DNA of 64,000 nucleotides from Amorphophallus konjac (GCA_022559845.1 JAHNEJ010000082.1:1-64000), one strand, 5' to 3'; positions 22,237-34,421 are shown, counted from the first letter of the stretch. Numbers and translations are program-made. The notes: a model not told the origin generated them from the letters alone.

Positions 22237-22545
22237 AATCCTCCTCGCCCGCTGAGCAACACAGCTTGCTGTCCAGTGGAATCCACCACTGCAAACCGCT
22301 GGGGATTACAGCTTACCCGTCTAGAGGCAGCACCTCTGCAAACCGCTGGGCAATACAGCTTGGCCGTCCAGTGGAATCCTCCACTGCAAACGCTGAGCAA
22401 CACAGCTTGCTGTCCAGTGGAATCCACCACTGCAAACCGCTGGAGATTACAGCTTACCCGTCCAGAGGCAGCACCTCTGCAAACCGCTGGGCAATACAGC
22501 TTGGCCATCTAGTGGAATCCTCCACTACAAACGCTGAGCCTCATA
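22237..22545. repeat. Small-hairpin array in the copia LTR
   Basis: A ~150-bp unit repeated about twice. Each unit carries hairpins with 5-7 bp arms and 5-6 bp loops: CAGTGG-aatcca-CCACTG, AGAGG-cagca-CCTCT, CAGTGG-aatcct-CCACTG. They are separated by ACAGCTTG and AACCGCTGGG. A first hairpin, GAGG-aatcct-CCTC, lies at 22231. The counterpart is 29060-29380. Downstream of the TATA box in element sense, so it would be transcribed. Confidence 0.85.
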
Positions 22546-22995
22546 GCTTGCTCCGCTGACAAACAGCTTGAAGAAATGTATAAAGGAAAATAAAAGATAG
22601 AACAAGACAACAACGGAAAGCTGAAACAATGAAGCACAAATATAGCTCTCGAGTGGAGCAGATCTGGCTTGGATTTGATCCAATGCCAGAGAACCCAATC
22701 TCTCTCTCTCTCTCAGCTAGAGCTCTCTATTTCTCTCTTTCTCTTCTTTCTCTTCTTCTTCTGCTCTTCTTTCTTCTTCTGCTCTCTTTACTCTTCTTCT
22801 GCTCTTCTTTCTTCTTCTTCTTCTGCTCTTCTTTCTTCTTCTGCTCTCTTTACTCTTCTTCTGCTCTTCTGCTGGATCGAAGTCTCTGCACTTCTGCTTT
22901 TTCTTTCTCCACTTCGATCTTGGTGGATGCTGCTTCAGACTGGATGTGTAGACTTCGCCGACTTCGATCAGTCTTCTTCTGTGGAAGAAGGCTCA

Positions 22996-23003
22996 TATAT
23001 ATA
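22996..23003 (-). promoter_or_regulatory. TATA box in the copia LTR
   Basis: Minus strand CTGCTATATATATGAGCC. The copy in the 5' LTR is at 29855-29862. The TGTAYAGACTT array lies upstream of it in element sense, that is in U3, where enhancers sit. Confidence 0.65.
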
Positions 23004-23139
23004 GCAGCAGTAGCAGCAGTGACCTCCACATTTCCCGCCCAATCGACTCTGCCACGTGTCAGCATCTCAACTGCTTGGATCACGTGCCAGACACCTGCAA
23101 GACAAATGAGGAGTTCAGTCGATTAACAAAATCAACTGA

Positions 23140-24175
23140 AGACAGTGTATAGACTTTATAACTCATGCTGTAAAATGCAGTGTATAGACATGTGAAGAAC
23201 GCTGCATGATCGAGCCTAACCAATGTATAGACATTACAATGCTCATCCACTGAATAGACTTCACAGTGCTCAATCAGACTTCATGATGCTCAATCAGACT
23301 TCACGATGCTCAATCAGACTTGAAGATGTGAGCGAGACAGTGTATGGACTTCAAAAGCTTGAAGGCCCAATGTATAGACTTTGAAGAGTCTGAACCAATG
23401 TACAGACTTGTAATGCCTGAGGACCGATGTATAGACTTAGGAGCATATGAAGTCTCAGGAGAGCATCTATGGCCTCTGGACAGCATCACCAGTATCAGGG
23501 GAGCATGTGGAGCACATGCTGTCTCTGCGGAGCAATCGCTGCTCCAGGGGAGCATCCTCAAAGTTAGGAAAGCATTAGCAGTCACTGGAGGGCATACTCG
23601 GTCCCAGGAGAGCATCCGGGGGGACAGGCGAGCATGCACGTCTGATGTACAGACTCTACCAATGTATAGACTTGGTGGATAGTGATGCATAGCCAAACGG
23701 ATGTACAGACTTCACTGTGAATGCATGAACAGTGAATGAGTGTATAGACTTAATCAAGAGAGACGCTGGCCAATGTACAGACTTTAAAGATGAACAGTTG
23801 GATGTACATACTTGGGAGATCACTGATGGCTGTACAGACTTTGGCGAAGCAAAAGGTTGTATAGACTTGGAACAGGAAGCAAGTATGAACATTGTGAGAA
23901 TGTATACACTTGAAAGCTTTCAACGTCCTCGGTGTATAGACTTAGCCAACTAGAGACACTGTACAGACTATGAAGTACAACCAGTGTGTAGACTTCGTTT
24001 CAAGCACCGTAGGTAAAACCCAATGTATAGACTTCAAATAAGATGCTGCATGAGACGATGCAGGCTGTACAGTCTTGGCATGAGACGCAAGTTGAGACGA
24101 TGCAATGTATAGACTATGCACATGCATGAAGAGTGTATAGACTAATGAAATGCTTTACCCTGCAGTGTATAGACT
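23140..24175. repeat. TGTAYAGACTT motif array in the copia LTR, ~25 copies
   Basis: Copies of TGTATAGACTT or TGTACAGACTT, often preceded by AA or GA, with irregular spacing (about 25-50 bp) and a gap at 23440-23640. That gap is filled by degenerate GGGGAGCATC units. The counterpart is 30002-31015. The motif is the reverse complement of the one at 14216-15110 in the gypsy LTR. Confidence 0.92.
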
Positions 24176-24352
24176 TGCTAGTTATCAAACTACATGCAGA
24201 TAGAAAAGCAACGCACATAGCAGAAATCAAGCACTATATTAGTCATACACATGCATTCTCCACAAAATAAGTTATGTTGCAATCATCAAAATAAAACAGC
24301 ATTACTATCATCAAATCAACATAGCACATGCTTGTGCCTAAGGGGCACAACA

Positions 24353-24367
24353 TTCTCCCCCTTTTTG
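24353..24367 (-). promoter_or_regulatory. Polypurine tract of the copia element
   Basis: Minus strand CATCAAAAAGGGGGAGAA directly precedes the 3' LTR. This is the usual form of the tract in SIRE-type copia elements. Related GGGGGAGA tracts recur near 24405-24420 and 24490-24530. Confidence 0.85.
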
Positions 24368-26391
24368 ATGATGGCAACACACTGTGACAGTGAGTCACAC
24401 ACAAAATTTTCTCCCCCTTTGACATAATCAAAAAGAGAAAAACAGTATAAACAAGAGTGCAATATGGCAGTATGCATGCAATAAACTCCCCCTGAAGGTA
24501 TGACTCCCCCTGAATTATTTCTCCCTTTTAATAAAAGCTTCCCCTTTGAGAAGGAATATGAATAGACAAACAAGGTAGAGAAGGTAGGAGGGTCACTTGA
24601 CAATAGTTGAATCATAGATTCAGAAAGGAAGCATGATTATAAACAACTGTTAAAGTATAAGAATCAGCAACACACAATTTTCAAACATTCAGGTTTAACA
24701 GTGATAAATCTAGAGTAAAACACCCGACCCCTGAAAAAGAGTTTTAGATTCCATTTATAGTAATGAATCTAAGGCACATGGTATTAATAGATAAGTCAGA
24801 AATAATACCCTTTTGTGATTAAACATGGAATTTCAAGAAAGGCAACTTGAATATGTATTGAGAAAAATAATTTTCACTCATTGACTTTTGATTTCAAAGG
24901 GTTACAGCAGTTTGTATTTCACTTTTGAATTTTCAGAAACTGAACTAAGTGAATAGACCTGTGGCATTTATGCTGTTGACATTAGGTGTACACCTTGATC
25001 AGAGGTAGGTACCCCTAGTTACTAGGCATAAACTACAAGACCTAGTTCAGATCAAGACCTACAAGGAATAGTCTTCACTTTTGACATTAAGGGTACAGCT
25101 TAATCAGAGGCCAGTACCCTCAGTTACTTGGTGATGACTCCCCCTATAGATTTGACCCTATGAATAGAGATATTCTGAAGCACCTCATGACATGTGAATT
25201 CTCCTGCTTCTTTGGAGGAGTTCACAGTTTCTCAGTGCAATCAGCCATTGCTCTGTCACTATGTTCAGCTCTTTTACATTTATGATCTTATTTACTGCTG
25301 CCCTTATTTCTTTTAGAGTGATTGTTTAAAAAATCATTACATACTCTTATTCACCTGTTCTAGACATTTCCAGTTCAACACATTTAGGCATTACAAAAAA
25401 AACTTTTTCTATTTTAGCCATGAGACAAAGATTAAGAGCTATAAAAGTTTTCGTTTATCTCAAATTCTGAAGTGCAGACACTTAACTCTCCAATTTATAA
25501 AGGTTAAACCTTTAGTTCTTTTCAATTTATAAGAGTGATTCTTATAAAAGAACAATTGAAATAATCACAACTCAATGCACTAAACCAGAAACAGAACTGT
25601 TATTCAGTGAAGGTTAGGGAAATGATAGCAATAGGCATTGAGTTCCAGGAGCATTTGATGTCAAAGGATATGAAAGAACTAAATGGGGACAGTGAAAAGT
25701 AGCAAGGATTCAATGAATTGACCAGAAAAACTCTCAGCTCGTTCTACATGAAGACAGGACCCATGGTACTAGGCGGAGAGCCTGGTCTCAAAGACCATCT
25801 CACGCATGGTAGGAACCCCCGGGCAGATTTCCTTGCCTTTTAGTAACTTACCATTTGATATACCAGGGTTAACAAGGACAATGCAACATAAAGCAGTCCT
25901 ACATGCATTGAACAGCATCAATGACAGTCATGCAAATGATGTATGCAGACATAAGACACATGCATTGACTGTGTGTACTGAATGACCCATTTACAATCAG
26001 CAAGTTATGCATTTAACAACAAGTATGCAATGCATTAACACAAAACACATGCATTGACACAAAGTCTATATAGTGCATCAACTGAATACACTAAAGAAGC
26101 ATTCAAATTCAGTTCAACATATAGCAAGAGAAGAGCATCAGATATGCAGAATTGAATTCAATAGCTGAGTCTGGAATGAAGACTGATCAGCTAGACATGA
26201 AGAGATCATCAAAATTCGGAAAAGCATATCAACATGAAGTTCACATTTTTTTCATACTCACAAATTCAGATGATGAGTTTTAAAGTAAAGTTCAGAACTG
26301 ACCTGAAATGGAGTATCCTGGGGTTTTCTTGTTGAGTGCCTTGGTTAACCCCTTTTATTTCTCCCACCAAGGCACACCTGCAGCATGTCAA
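24368..26391. other. Noncoding interior of the copia element
   Basis: A/T-rich, with no frame above about 60 codons that resembles protease, integrase or RT. It keeps the PPT-proximal part of the parent element, with the whole pro-pol block missing. A direct repeat is visible (GACATTAGGTGTACACC... near 24978 and GACATTAAGGGTACAGC... near 25083). Confidence 0.7.
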
Positions 26392-28470
26392 TCAATTTGA
26401 TCCTGCAGGGACCCAAGCAGCCTTGGGTCCTGCATTAGCCCTAACAGGTGTTCTAAACAGTCTTTTAGCAATGTGATCATCAAATTCCATTAGGTGACAG
26501 TTATTCATGAAATGACCAATCTTTCCATAATATCTACATGATATAACAGATTTTCTGGTCCTATGGTGCATGTCAACAGCAGCATGAGACCTATGATTAT
26601 GAGCATGAAGTGTTCTGTTATATGCATGAAATTTTGACTTACCATTACCTGCCCACCAGCATTCAGAAGCTCGGTGGCCAGGTTTTCCACATTCAAAACA
26701 TACAAAGTTTTTCTTTTTATCACTCAAGTTATTTCTATCAGAATCATAGAAAGCAGGGAATTTCACAGATTTAGAATTAAAGTTCTTCCCCTGAGCATAC
26801 CAATAGTCTTTGACTGTATGGTTATGCCTCCCACATTCGAAGCACCTTGGGTGCTTGCCTTTGGAGCCAATGTCATTTCTATCAAAAATCTTTTTGTTGA
26901 CATGGAAATTAATAGGTTTAGAATTGAATCTCTTTCCCTGAGCATACCAGCAGACGGCAGCAATGTGGCCAAAATTCCCACAGTAAAAATATTAAATTTT
27001 ATTTTTCTGAGATGCATGATTATTAGCATGGAACAATTTATCATGCATTCCAACAGCAGCATGATCATCTAATTTCATTTGTCTACAATTATGCATAAGA
27101 TGACCTATTTTATGACAGTAAAAGTATTGGATTCTTTTGGTTTGAACAGAAGAAGGTTTCTTCATAGAAGACTTCCTAACATGAATTCTATCTTGTTTCA
27201 AATCATCCTTCTTCATCACAAAACAGTCATCCATCTCATGGCCAGATTTACCACAGTAGAAACATCTCACATTCTTTCTTTTAACATGAGACATTTTGGC
27301 CTGAGAAGTTTCAGCATACAGATTCTTATTCTGTTTTGTTTTCTTATTTTCCTGATTAGCATGCACACTTAAAGAAAAAGCTAAAGTGCTAGCTAACTCA
27401 GAGCTACGCACAAATGTTGTATATAGTCTTTTTCTCTCTTCCTGCTTACTACCTCCATCAAAGACTTTCTTCTTAGAAACAGCCTTTGGATTTTCTGTGT
27501 TTTTAAATGACTCTGACAGAGAATTGTTCAATTCAGTGATTTCATTTTTGAGAGAAGAAATGAGTATTTCAGAATCGGTGATCTTTTCATTAAGTAAGAC
27601 ATTAATGACTTTGTAGCTATCAATCTCTTCTATTAATGTACTCACTCTCTCACATTCATTTTCACCTGAACTCTTCCCTTTTTCCAGCATTAAAAGTCTC
27701 TCAAACATAGCAGAATTAAGCAGCTTCAGTTCTTCATTCTCCTTTCTAGTTTGTTCATTCTGAACTAGTTCATTAGTTAAGATTTGATCATTTCCTAATG
27801 AGTTCAGCTTATTTTCTAGTTCAGAAATCTTGTCTGTGAGTTCCTGATTTTTATTTTCCAAAACAGAGATTTGTTCCTTACTCACATTCAGATTAGCTAA
27901 GCACATATCATGAGATGTTTTCAGTTCTTGACATTTTTCACAATGAGCATCCGAATTAGTCTGATCACATTTCTTTTTCAACTTTCTATTTTCAGATTTT
28001 AATTTCTTGGACACTTTGAACAAGTCTTCATACATTACTATCAATTCATCAAAAGTGTATCCATCTGATTCGGAGCTTACCTGAGATGAGGTTTCCTCAT
28101 CATCACTTCCCCGATTGGCCATTAAGCATATTGACTTTTCTCCTTCTTCAGCACTGTCCGAGGTGTTCCCTTTGAGTTTCGAGAATTCTGGACAGTCAGC
28201 CTTCGTGTGGCCAGCCTTCCTGCATTTGTAGCAGTTGTTAACGTCAATATTCTTGGCAGGATTAGAATTATACCTTGTTTGCTTTCTGCCTTCACCAAGC
28301 TTTCCTTCTCTTTTTCTCAGAAATTTCCTGAATTCACTGGTCACCCTTTCAATGTCTCCATCAATTTCAGACCGCGAGAGGCTGCTTTTCTCGCTTAATA
28401 ATCCACTGTGGCTGGATCTGTTTGCTTTGATGGAGCTATCCTTCAGCGCGATTGGTTCCATTGCAAACAA
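26392..28470 (-). pseudogene. SIRE-type gag lacking the capsid domain, with a zinc-knuckle array
   Basis: One minus frame of about 692 codons, interrupted by a TAA at 26992-26994. It starts where the linker after the capsid (UBN2-type) domain normally begins (EIDGDIERVTSEFRKFLRKR), so the capsid is missing. A CCHC knuckle follows (CYKCRKAGHTKADC), then acidic sequence, then a long coiled coil (about residues 145-300). Next come CFYCGKSGHEMDDC and YFYCHKIGHLMHNC. After the stop, YFYCGNFGHIAAVC, a degenerate CFECGRHNHTVKDY, CFECGKPGHRASEC and CRYYGKIGHFMNNC follow. It ends GPKAAWVPAGSN, the usual gag-protease boundary of SIRE elements. The deletion of pro-pol therefore begins right at that boundary. 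Confidence 0.85.
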
Positions 28471-28678
28471 TCTGAAAGCACAGAAAAATTGAAGGACCTA
28501 GACCAAATTGAGCAAGGCAAGGCACTAAGTCGGAGAACCAAAATAACGAACACAAAAAGCACACAATGAAATCGGTAAGATAGTGAAACAAATCAACGAG
28601 CACAAGAAGTCCACTCTGATGTGCACCAAAACTAGCAGGATCCTCTGCAGATTGTTAGATCTGATAGATCAGAGACCC

Positions 28679-28690
28679 GCTCTGATACCA
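28679..28690 (-). promoter_or_regulatory. Primer binding site, initiator-Met tRNA
   Basis: Minus strand TGGTATCAGAGC, the standard plant PBS complementary to the 3' end of tRNA-iMet, two bases inside the 5' LTR. It fixes the minus orientation. Confidence 0.95.
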
Positions 28691-28692
28691 AG

Positions 28693-31191
28693 TGTTGGGT
28701 TCGGTGCAAGTATTCAGAGGGGGGGTGAATGAATATATGCCCTTTAAAGACCTTTCGCCCAATTAAAATTTTGCTTAAACAAGATTTCGCTCACTCGATA
28801 ACTGGAATGCTAACAAGACAAATTAGACACTCATCTACTGAACCTATGATCAAACACATGGAGCGCCCCTATGCAATCATCTAGAGGAAGCAAACAGATA
28901 GAAACATCAAACCACTGCACAAGGGATTTTTAGGTGGTTCGGTCCAGCAGACCTACATCCACCCCACACTCAACCCGAGTGTGACTTCCTGCTGACTCAC
29001 AGCTTGAACAGCTGGACATCACAGCTTGCCATACATCAGCTAGGCAACACAGCCTGCCGTCCGAGGAATCCTCCTCGCCCGCTGAGCAACACAGCTTGCT
29101 GTCCAGTGGAATCCACCACTGCAAACCGCTGGGGATTACAGCTTACCCGTCCAGAGGCAGCACCTCTGCAAACCACTGGGTAATACAGCTTGGTCATCCA
29201 GTGGAATCCTCCACTGCAAACGCTGAGCAACACAGCTTGCTGTCCAGTGGAATCCACCACTGCAAACCGCTGGGGATTACAGCTTACCTGCCCAGAGGCA
29301 GCACCTCTGCAAACCGCTGGGCAATACAGCTTGGCCGTCCAGTGGAATCCTCCACTGCAAACGCTAAGCCTCATAGCTTGCTCCGCTGACAAACAGCTTG
29401 AAGAAATGTATACAGGAAAACAAAAGATAGAACAAGACAGCAACGGAAAGCTGAAACAATGAAGCACAAATATAACTCTCGAGTGGAGCAGATCTGGCTT
29501 GGATTTGATCCAATGCCAGAGAACCCAATCTCTCTCTCTCTCTCAGCTAGAGCTCTCTATTTCTCTCTTTCTCTTCCTTCTCTTCTTCTTCTGCTCTTCT
29601 TTCTTCTTCTGCTCTCTTTACTCTTCTTCTGCTCTTCTTTCTTCTTCTTCTTCTTCTGCTCTTCTTTCTTCTTCTTCTTCTGCTCTCTTTACTCTTCTTC
29701 TGCTCTCTTTACTCTTCTTCTGCTCTTCTGCTGGATCGAAGTCTCTGCACTTCTACTTTTTCTTTCTCCACTTCGATCTCGGTGGCTGCTGCTTCAGACT
29801 GGATGTGTAGACTTCGCCGACTTCGATCAGTCTTCTTCTGTGGAAGAAGGCTCATATATATAGCAGCAGCAGCAGCAGTGACCTCCACATTTCCCGCCCA
29901 ATCAACTCTGCCACGTGTCAGCATCTCAGCTCCTTGGATCACGTGCCAGACACCTGCAAGACAAATGAGGAGTTCAGTTGATTAACAAAATCAACTGAAG
30001 ACAATGTATAGACTTTATAACTCATGCTGTAAAATGCAGTGTATAGACATGTGAAGAACGCTGCATGATCGAGCCTAACCAATGTATAGACATTACAATG
30101 CTCATCCACTGAATAGATTTCACAGTGCTCAATCAGACTTCACGATGCTCAATCAGACTTGAAGATGTGAGCGAGACAGTGTATGGACTTCAAAAGCTTG
30201 AAGGCCCAATGTATAGACTTTGAAGAGTCTGAACCAATGTACAGACTTGTAACGCTTGAGGATCGATGTATAGACTTAGGAGCATATGAAGTCTCAGGGG
30301 AGCATCTATGGCCTCTGGACAGCATCACCAGCGTCAGGGGAGCATGTGGAGCACATGCTGTCTCTGGGGAGCAATCGCTGCTCCAGGGGAGCATCCTCAA
30401 AGTTAGGAAAGCATTAGCAGTCATTGGAGGGCATACTCAGTCCCAGGAGAGCATCCGGGGGGACAGGCGAGCATGCACGTCTGATGTACAGACTCTACCA
30501 ATGTATAGACTTGGTGGATAGTGATGCATAGCCAAACGGATGTACAGACTTCACTGTGAATGCATGAACAGTGAATGAGTGTATAGACTTGATCAAGAGA
30601 GACGCTGGCCAATGTACATACTTTAAAGATGAACAGTTGGATGTACATACTTGGGAGATCACTGATGGCTGTACAGACTTTGGCGAAGCAAAAGACTGTA
30701 TAGACTTGGAACAGGAAGCAAGTATGAACATTGTGAGAATGTATACACTTGAAAGCTTTCAACATCCTCGGTGTATAGACTTAGCCAACTAGAGACACTG
30801 TACAGACTGTGAAGTACAACCAGTGTGTAGACTTCGTTTCAAGCACCGTAGGTAAAACCCAATGTATAGACTTCAAATAAGATGCTGCATGAGACGATGC
30901 AGGCTGTACAGTCTTGGCATGAGACGCAAGTTGAGACGATGCAATGTATAGACTATGCACATGCATGAAGAGTGTATAGACTAATGAAATGCTTTACCCT
31001 ACAGTGTATAGACTTGCTAGTCATCAAACTACATGCAGATAGAAAAGCAACGCACATAGCAGAAATCAAGCACTATATTAGTCATACACATGCATTCTCC
31101 ACAAAACAAATTATGTTGCAATCATCAAAACAAAACAGCATTGCTATCATCAAATCAACATAGCACATGCTTGTGCCTAAGGGGCACAACA
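28693..31191 (-). mobile_element. 5' LTR of the nested copia element (2499 bp)
   Basis: Starts TGTTGGGTTCGG and ends GGGGCACAACA, collinear with 21869-24352. It holds the hairpin array at 29060-29380, the CT-rich tract at 29530-29730, the TATA box at 29855-29862 and the motif array at 30002-31015. Confidence 0.95.
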
Positions 31192-31196
31192 TGCAA
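31192..31196. repeat. Target-site duplication TGCAA (right)
   Basis: Identical to 21864-21868. The PMD reading frame resumes immediately after it. Confidence 0.95.
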
Positions 31197-32886
31197 TACT
31201 TCTACGACGGGTTGAAGCAATATGAAGAGTTTCCCCGTGTCGGCACCGCTGTCGCTCGCAAGAAGCGTGCGAAACCCAAGCTCGATGTGAAAATTCCCTC
31301 CAAGGGGCGTCGGAGCAGGCCTAATCCGATGGGTGTCGACCCGCAGACTCACTGCGCCGCCTATCTCGTGTATTGGCTATGTTCATTTGCCATGCCATAT
31401 GGGGACGAGACGGTGATTCGACTGGACGCTATCTATCCGGCGTGTCAAATGGCGTGGGGGATCAAACTCTCCCTGTGCCCGGCCACCCTTTGCTTGATCT
31501 ACAAGGCGTTGGGGGACGTCAGTACTCATCAGTTCCCGAGACAGGCCCGCTACATATGTCCGCTGCATTTCTTCAATGCGTGGGTCTGCTCGCTGTTCCC
31601 CGAGTTCGCCCCGCGAGCTCTTCAAGACTGGGGGCTGGTGCCGAGAATGCTGGAGTTCGCCAGCGCAGAGCCGGCTTCTACTTCCATGCGGATGTATGAC
31701 ATTCGGGGCCGGTTGACAACGGTTCCCCGGGACGCGGCCGGCACTATTCACTTCTGGACGCTGGCCGCGCACTCAAGCCCTCTGGTGAATAACAAGAGGG
31801 AATGCAAAGACGACCAGGTGGAGAAGTACGTCCACCCTATCAGCTAGGAGAATGTGGTCCGCCCGTTGCTGGAGCCCGAGCTGAGGGACTGGTCGCTGTC
31901 TATTCGCCCGAGTGTGTTGGCGTTTAGGAAGGGGGACAATGTATTGCTGGAGCCGTATTACCCCTTCCGCTTTGGCCGGAACTTCGGATATGATCAGCAT
32001 ATCCCGGTTTACCATGCACAGTTCGGCCTGCCCTCACGGAATATCCGGGGAAGTTCGGTTGCCGAGCACGCCAGGAGCTGGTGGGACTTCTTTCACCGGG
32101 CAGACTCTGCCTCCTTCAGGGTGCCAGCTCCAGGTCGCATCCCCAGAGTGACCCAGGATTACATCAAGTGGTGGAACACCCGGACGGCCTTCTATCGATT
32201 GCATAAGACCGACTGTTGGGATGGGGCCGAGAGGAGGTTCCTCAGTAGGCAGGCGGTGCCGGTGCTTGACATTGAGCCAGATCATCTTCTTCAGCTCAAG
32301 AACAAGCAGGAGAAGGAGGTGATGGCATATATGGCCGCCCGTCGGGAAGCCCGGGACGCGAGGCCGACGCCGAAAGTAGAGTTGCCTCCGGCGGCGAAGG
32401 ACAACTATAAGAAGACATTGAGGGATCTTTGCCGGATAGGGAGTGACCGTCTGGAGCTCACTAATTACCCGCTCCCCATGGAGGAGGAGGGCACCCCCAC
32501 AAAGAGCTGGCATCCAGAGAGGGACCCGATCTGCCCATACCGCACGTTTATGAGGCGGGAGGAGAGGAAGCCCGAGAATTATAAGGACACCACCTGGTTG
32601 TATGTCCTGATGCGGGTGAATGGGCTGAAGATTGAGGATCAGACGGCCGCCATCCTGAGCAAGCGCCTGCACGTCCCATACTATTATGCCGACGGGTGGG
32701 GCATGGACCACTTCAATCTTTTCTGCCACCTCTCTTCGAAGAAGCATGCAGATCTGGCTACCCTGACAGACCGGTGCCAGAAGGTTGAGGACGTATGCTG
32801 GCTGGTCCAAGAGGCGGCGCGTCGGGACAAGGAGCCGTCTCTGAGCTACTGGCCAATAACACTTCGGTTGTACACCGGTCCTCATG
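31197..32886 (+). pseudogene. Antisense PMD gene, continuation exon
   Basis: One frame from the insertion point to 32886, with a single in-frame TAG at 31845-31847. PMD features: AAYLVYWLCSFAMPYG, then LSLCPATLCLIYKAL, the hydrophobic core typical of the domain. The later part is Trp/Tyr-rich (RSWWDFFHR, YIKWWNTRTAFYRL) and ends before donor CATG|GTATTT. A short intron (32887-32935) with acceptor TTAGCAG follows. The exon structure and codon bias show an evolved gene that has begun to decay through a stop and the insertion. Confidence 0.72.
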
Positions 32887-32935
32887 GTATTTAACCTTTC
32901 CATCTCCTTTATTCTCGTCATTGCGACCTTAGCAG

Positions 32936-33279
32936 GTTGTCGGATGCTAACCATATGCGTGCGTCTATTTTAACAAACCATCCCGACAGCGTGCAAATGG
33001 CGACGTACCGGAACTTCCTTCGGCTCATACAGAAGCCCGCCTATTTTGAGGCAGTATTGCCAGTTCCGACTACGGCTCCCCTGCCCAAGGCTGCGAAGAG
33101 GTCCCGGGCCAAATCGCCTGTGAAGAAGGCGGTAGATGCTGCTAAAGCGGCCAAGCAGCGGGACGCGAAGCGGCGAAAAACCGAGGCGGCCAAGGCTTCG
33201 ACGGTCACTCCTCTGACGCCACGAGTCCCATCTTTTGAGGAGTTTGAGGTCGCCCAGACCGGGCCGAGCCAACCTGCCG
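32936..33279 (+). CDS. Antisense gene exon, basic Ala/Lys-rich module A
   Basis: About 115 codons between acceptor TTAGCAG and donor GCCG|GTTAGC. The second half is a basic module: AKSPVKKAVDAAKAAKQ, DAKRRK, then PSFEEFEVAQTGPS. The next exon repeats it. The module resembles nuclear-localisation or DNA-binding tails, but I recognise no family. Confidence 0.55.
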
Positions 33280-33369
33280 GTTAGCCTCTCCCACCATCCG
33301 TGTATCTTAAGGGTTCTTTTTTTATTTTGAGGCAAGATTTTGACACCCGAATGTCTCTTTTTGTCTCAG

Positions 33370-33693
33370 TCTCTGTGGAAGGGCTCGCACCCACGCCCAT
33401 TCCCGACGTGGAGGAGCCGGTTCCTGCGCCCGTCCCTGATGTGGGTAAAGCTGCGGCTGTGGTAGGGGCGACCTCGATGCCAACTCCGACTCCCCCACCA
33501 CAAGCCAAGGGGAGGTCCTGGGCAAAGTCGCCTGTTAAGAAAGCATTGACCGCCACCAAAGTGGCTGGGCGGCAGGAGGCAAAGCGAAGGAGGGCGGAGG
33601 TCTCCCCGGCCTCGGCGACCGTCTCCTCGGTGGCTCCCATTCCATCTTTCGAGGAATTTGACGTCACTCGGATCGGGCCGAGCCGCCATGCGG
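33370..33693 (+). CDS. Antisense gene exon, basic module B (duplicate of A)
   Basis: Acceptor TTTGTCTCAG; frame phase fits the previous exon (1 + 2 nt). It starts with Pro-rich VEGLAPTPIPDVEEP, then repeats the module as AKSPVKKALTATKVAGR, EAKRRRAE, then PSFEEFDVTRIGPS. Donor GCGG|GTGAGG stands at the same codon as in module A. This is a tandem exon duplication. Confidence 0.6.
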
Positions 33694-33789
33694 GTGAGGC
33701 ATATCGACCACTGACATCTTTCCGGATTTATTTATTTTCCCAGGGTGAGCCCTTTATATGCACGTGACCATTGCCTCTCTTCCTTTCAG

Positions 33790-33909
33790 ACGGTATGGAG
33801 GAGTCGTCACTTGTGCTGATCCCAGGCGAGGGGGCGGCTGCGGCTCCCGAGAAGGCCTTGCCTGCCGAGGAGGCCCGTGGGTCACCCCGCGCTGTAGGAG
33901 CTGAATAGG
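33790..33909 (+). CDS. Antisense gene small exon (tentative)
   Basis: Acceptor CTTTCAG, phase-compatible with module B, about 40 codons rich in Ala, Glu and Pro. A TAG stands in frame three bases before the likely donor (AATAGG|GTATTT). The donor choice is uncertain. Confidence 0.4.
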
Positions 33910-34016
33910 GTATTTGTCTTTGTCGGCCCACTTGATTCCTTTCATTCTTTGGGAGCCAACTGGGTTTGATGTGACCCGTTTTTCCCTCTCCCTTTTTATA
34001 CAACAGGCGTAGCTGG

Positions 34017-34338
34017 GGCAGTTACTGGGCTATTTGGGCCTCGCCTGCATCTCCCGGCGACGCAGCGGTACATGAGGAAAAGGCTGAAGTCTGTCGTACC
34101 CGCCTCATCCAGCCCGCGGGGGGATGCGCCAGTCATTGACCTCGAAGAGGAGGTCCCTTTGCCGGCAAGGGAGGAACCCGTGGTGGCTGAATCTTCATCG
34201 GGTGAAGAGGTAGATTACAACTATTCCTCCGATGAAGTGGCTTATGACAAGGGCGCGTCTGAAGCATCGGGGCTGCCCGAGCTGGTCTTCAAGGCCCCCT
34301 TACTTGCTGGCTCCTCCAGCTTTATGGGGAGGGCTGCT
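34017..34338 (+). CDS. Antisense gene exon, acidic module
   Basis: Acceptor ATACAACAG, donor GCT|GTAAGT. About 107 codons: a basic patch (RYMRKRLKSV), then acidic sequence (IDLEEEVPLP, SSGEEVDYNY). It has no recognised domain. Confidence 0.5.
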
Positions 34339-34421
34339 GTAAGTGTGAGCTTGCTTGGGCCGGACCCCCTTTTTCCCATAGTGGGCTAATGATCTCGTTC
34401 TTGTTGTCCTCGGATTTTTAG

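Larger units (their letters stand above)
21869..24352 (-). mobile_element. 3' LTR of the nested copia element (2484 bp)
   Basis: It starts TGTTGGGTTCGG and ends GGGGCACAACA. It contains a hairpin array (22237-22545), a CT-rich tract (22690-22870), a minus-strand TATA box (22996-23003) and a TGTAYAGACTT array (23140-24175). It is collinear with 28693-31191 apart from scattered substitutions and an indel of about 20-50 bp near 22190-22220. Confidence 0.95.
21869..31191 (-). mobile_element. Complete gag-only SIRE-type copia element (TR-GAG-like), nested
   Basis: 9323 bp. In element order (minus): 5' LTR 31191-28693, PBS 28690-28679, truncated gag 28470-26392, about 2 kb noncoding, PPT 24367-24353, 3' LTR 24352-21869. 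Protease, integrase, RT and RNase H are all absent, so it must be mobilised in trans. gag and the PPT are of SIRE/Maximus type. Retroelements retaining only gag between LTRs are known in plants as TR-GAG; this one is unusually long. Confidence 0.93.

Noticed and set aside
22629..23126. Ser/Leu/Phe-rich frame (also 29459-29863)
   Set aside because: It is the CT-rich tract of the copia LTR read as protein. Both LTRs carry it, and it lies on the antisense strand.
21869..31191. LARD (large retrotransposon derivative without coding capacity)
   Set aside because: A recognisable gag of about 690 codons remains, so gag-only (TR-GAG-like) fits better.
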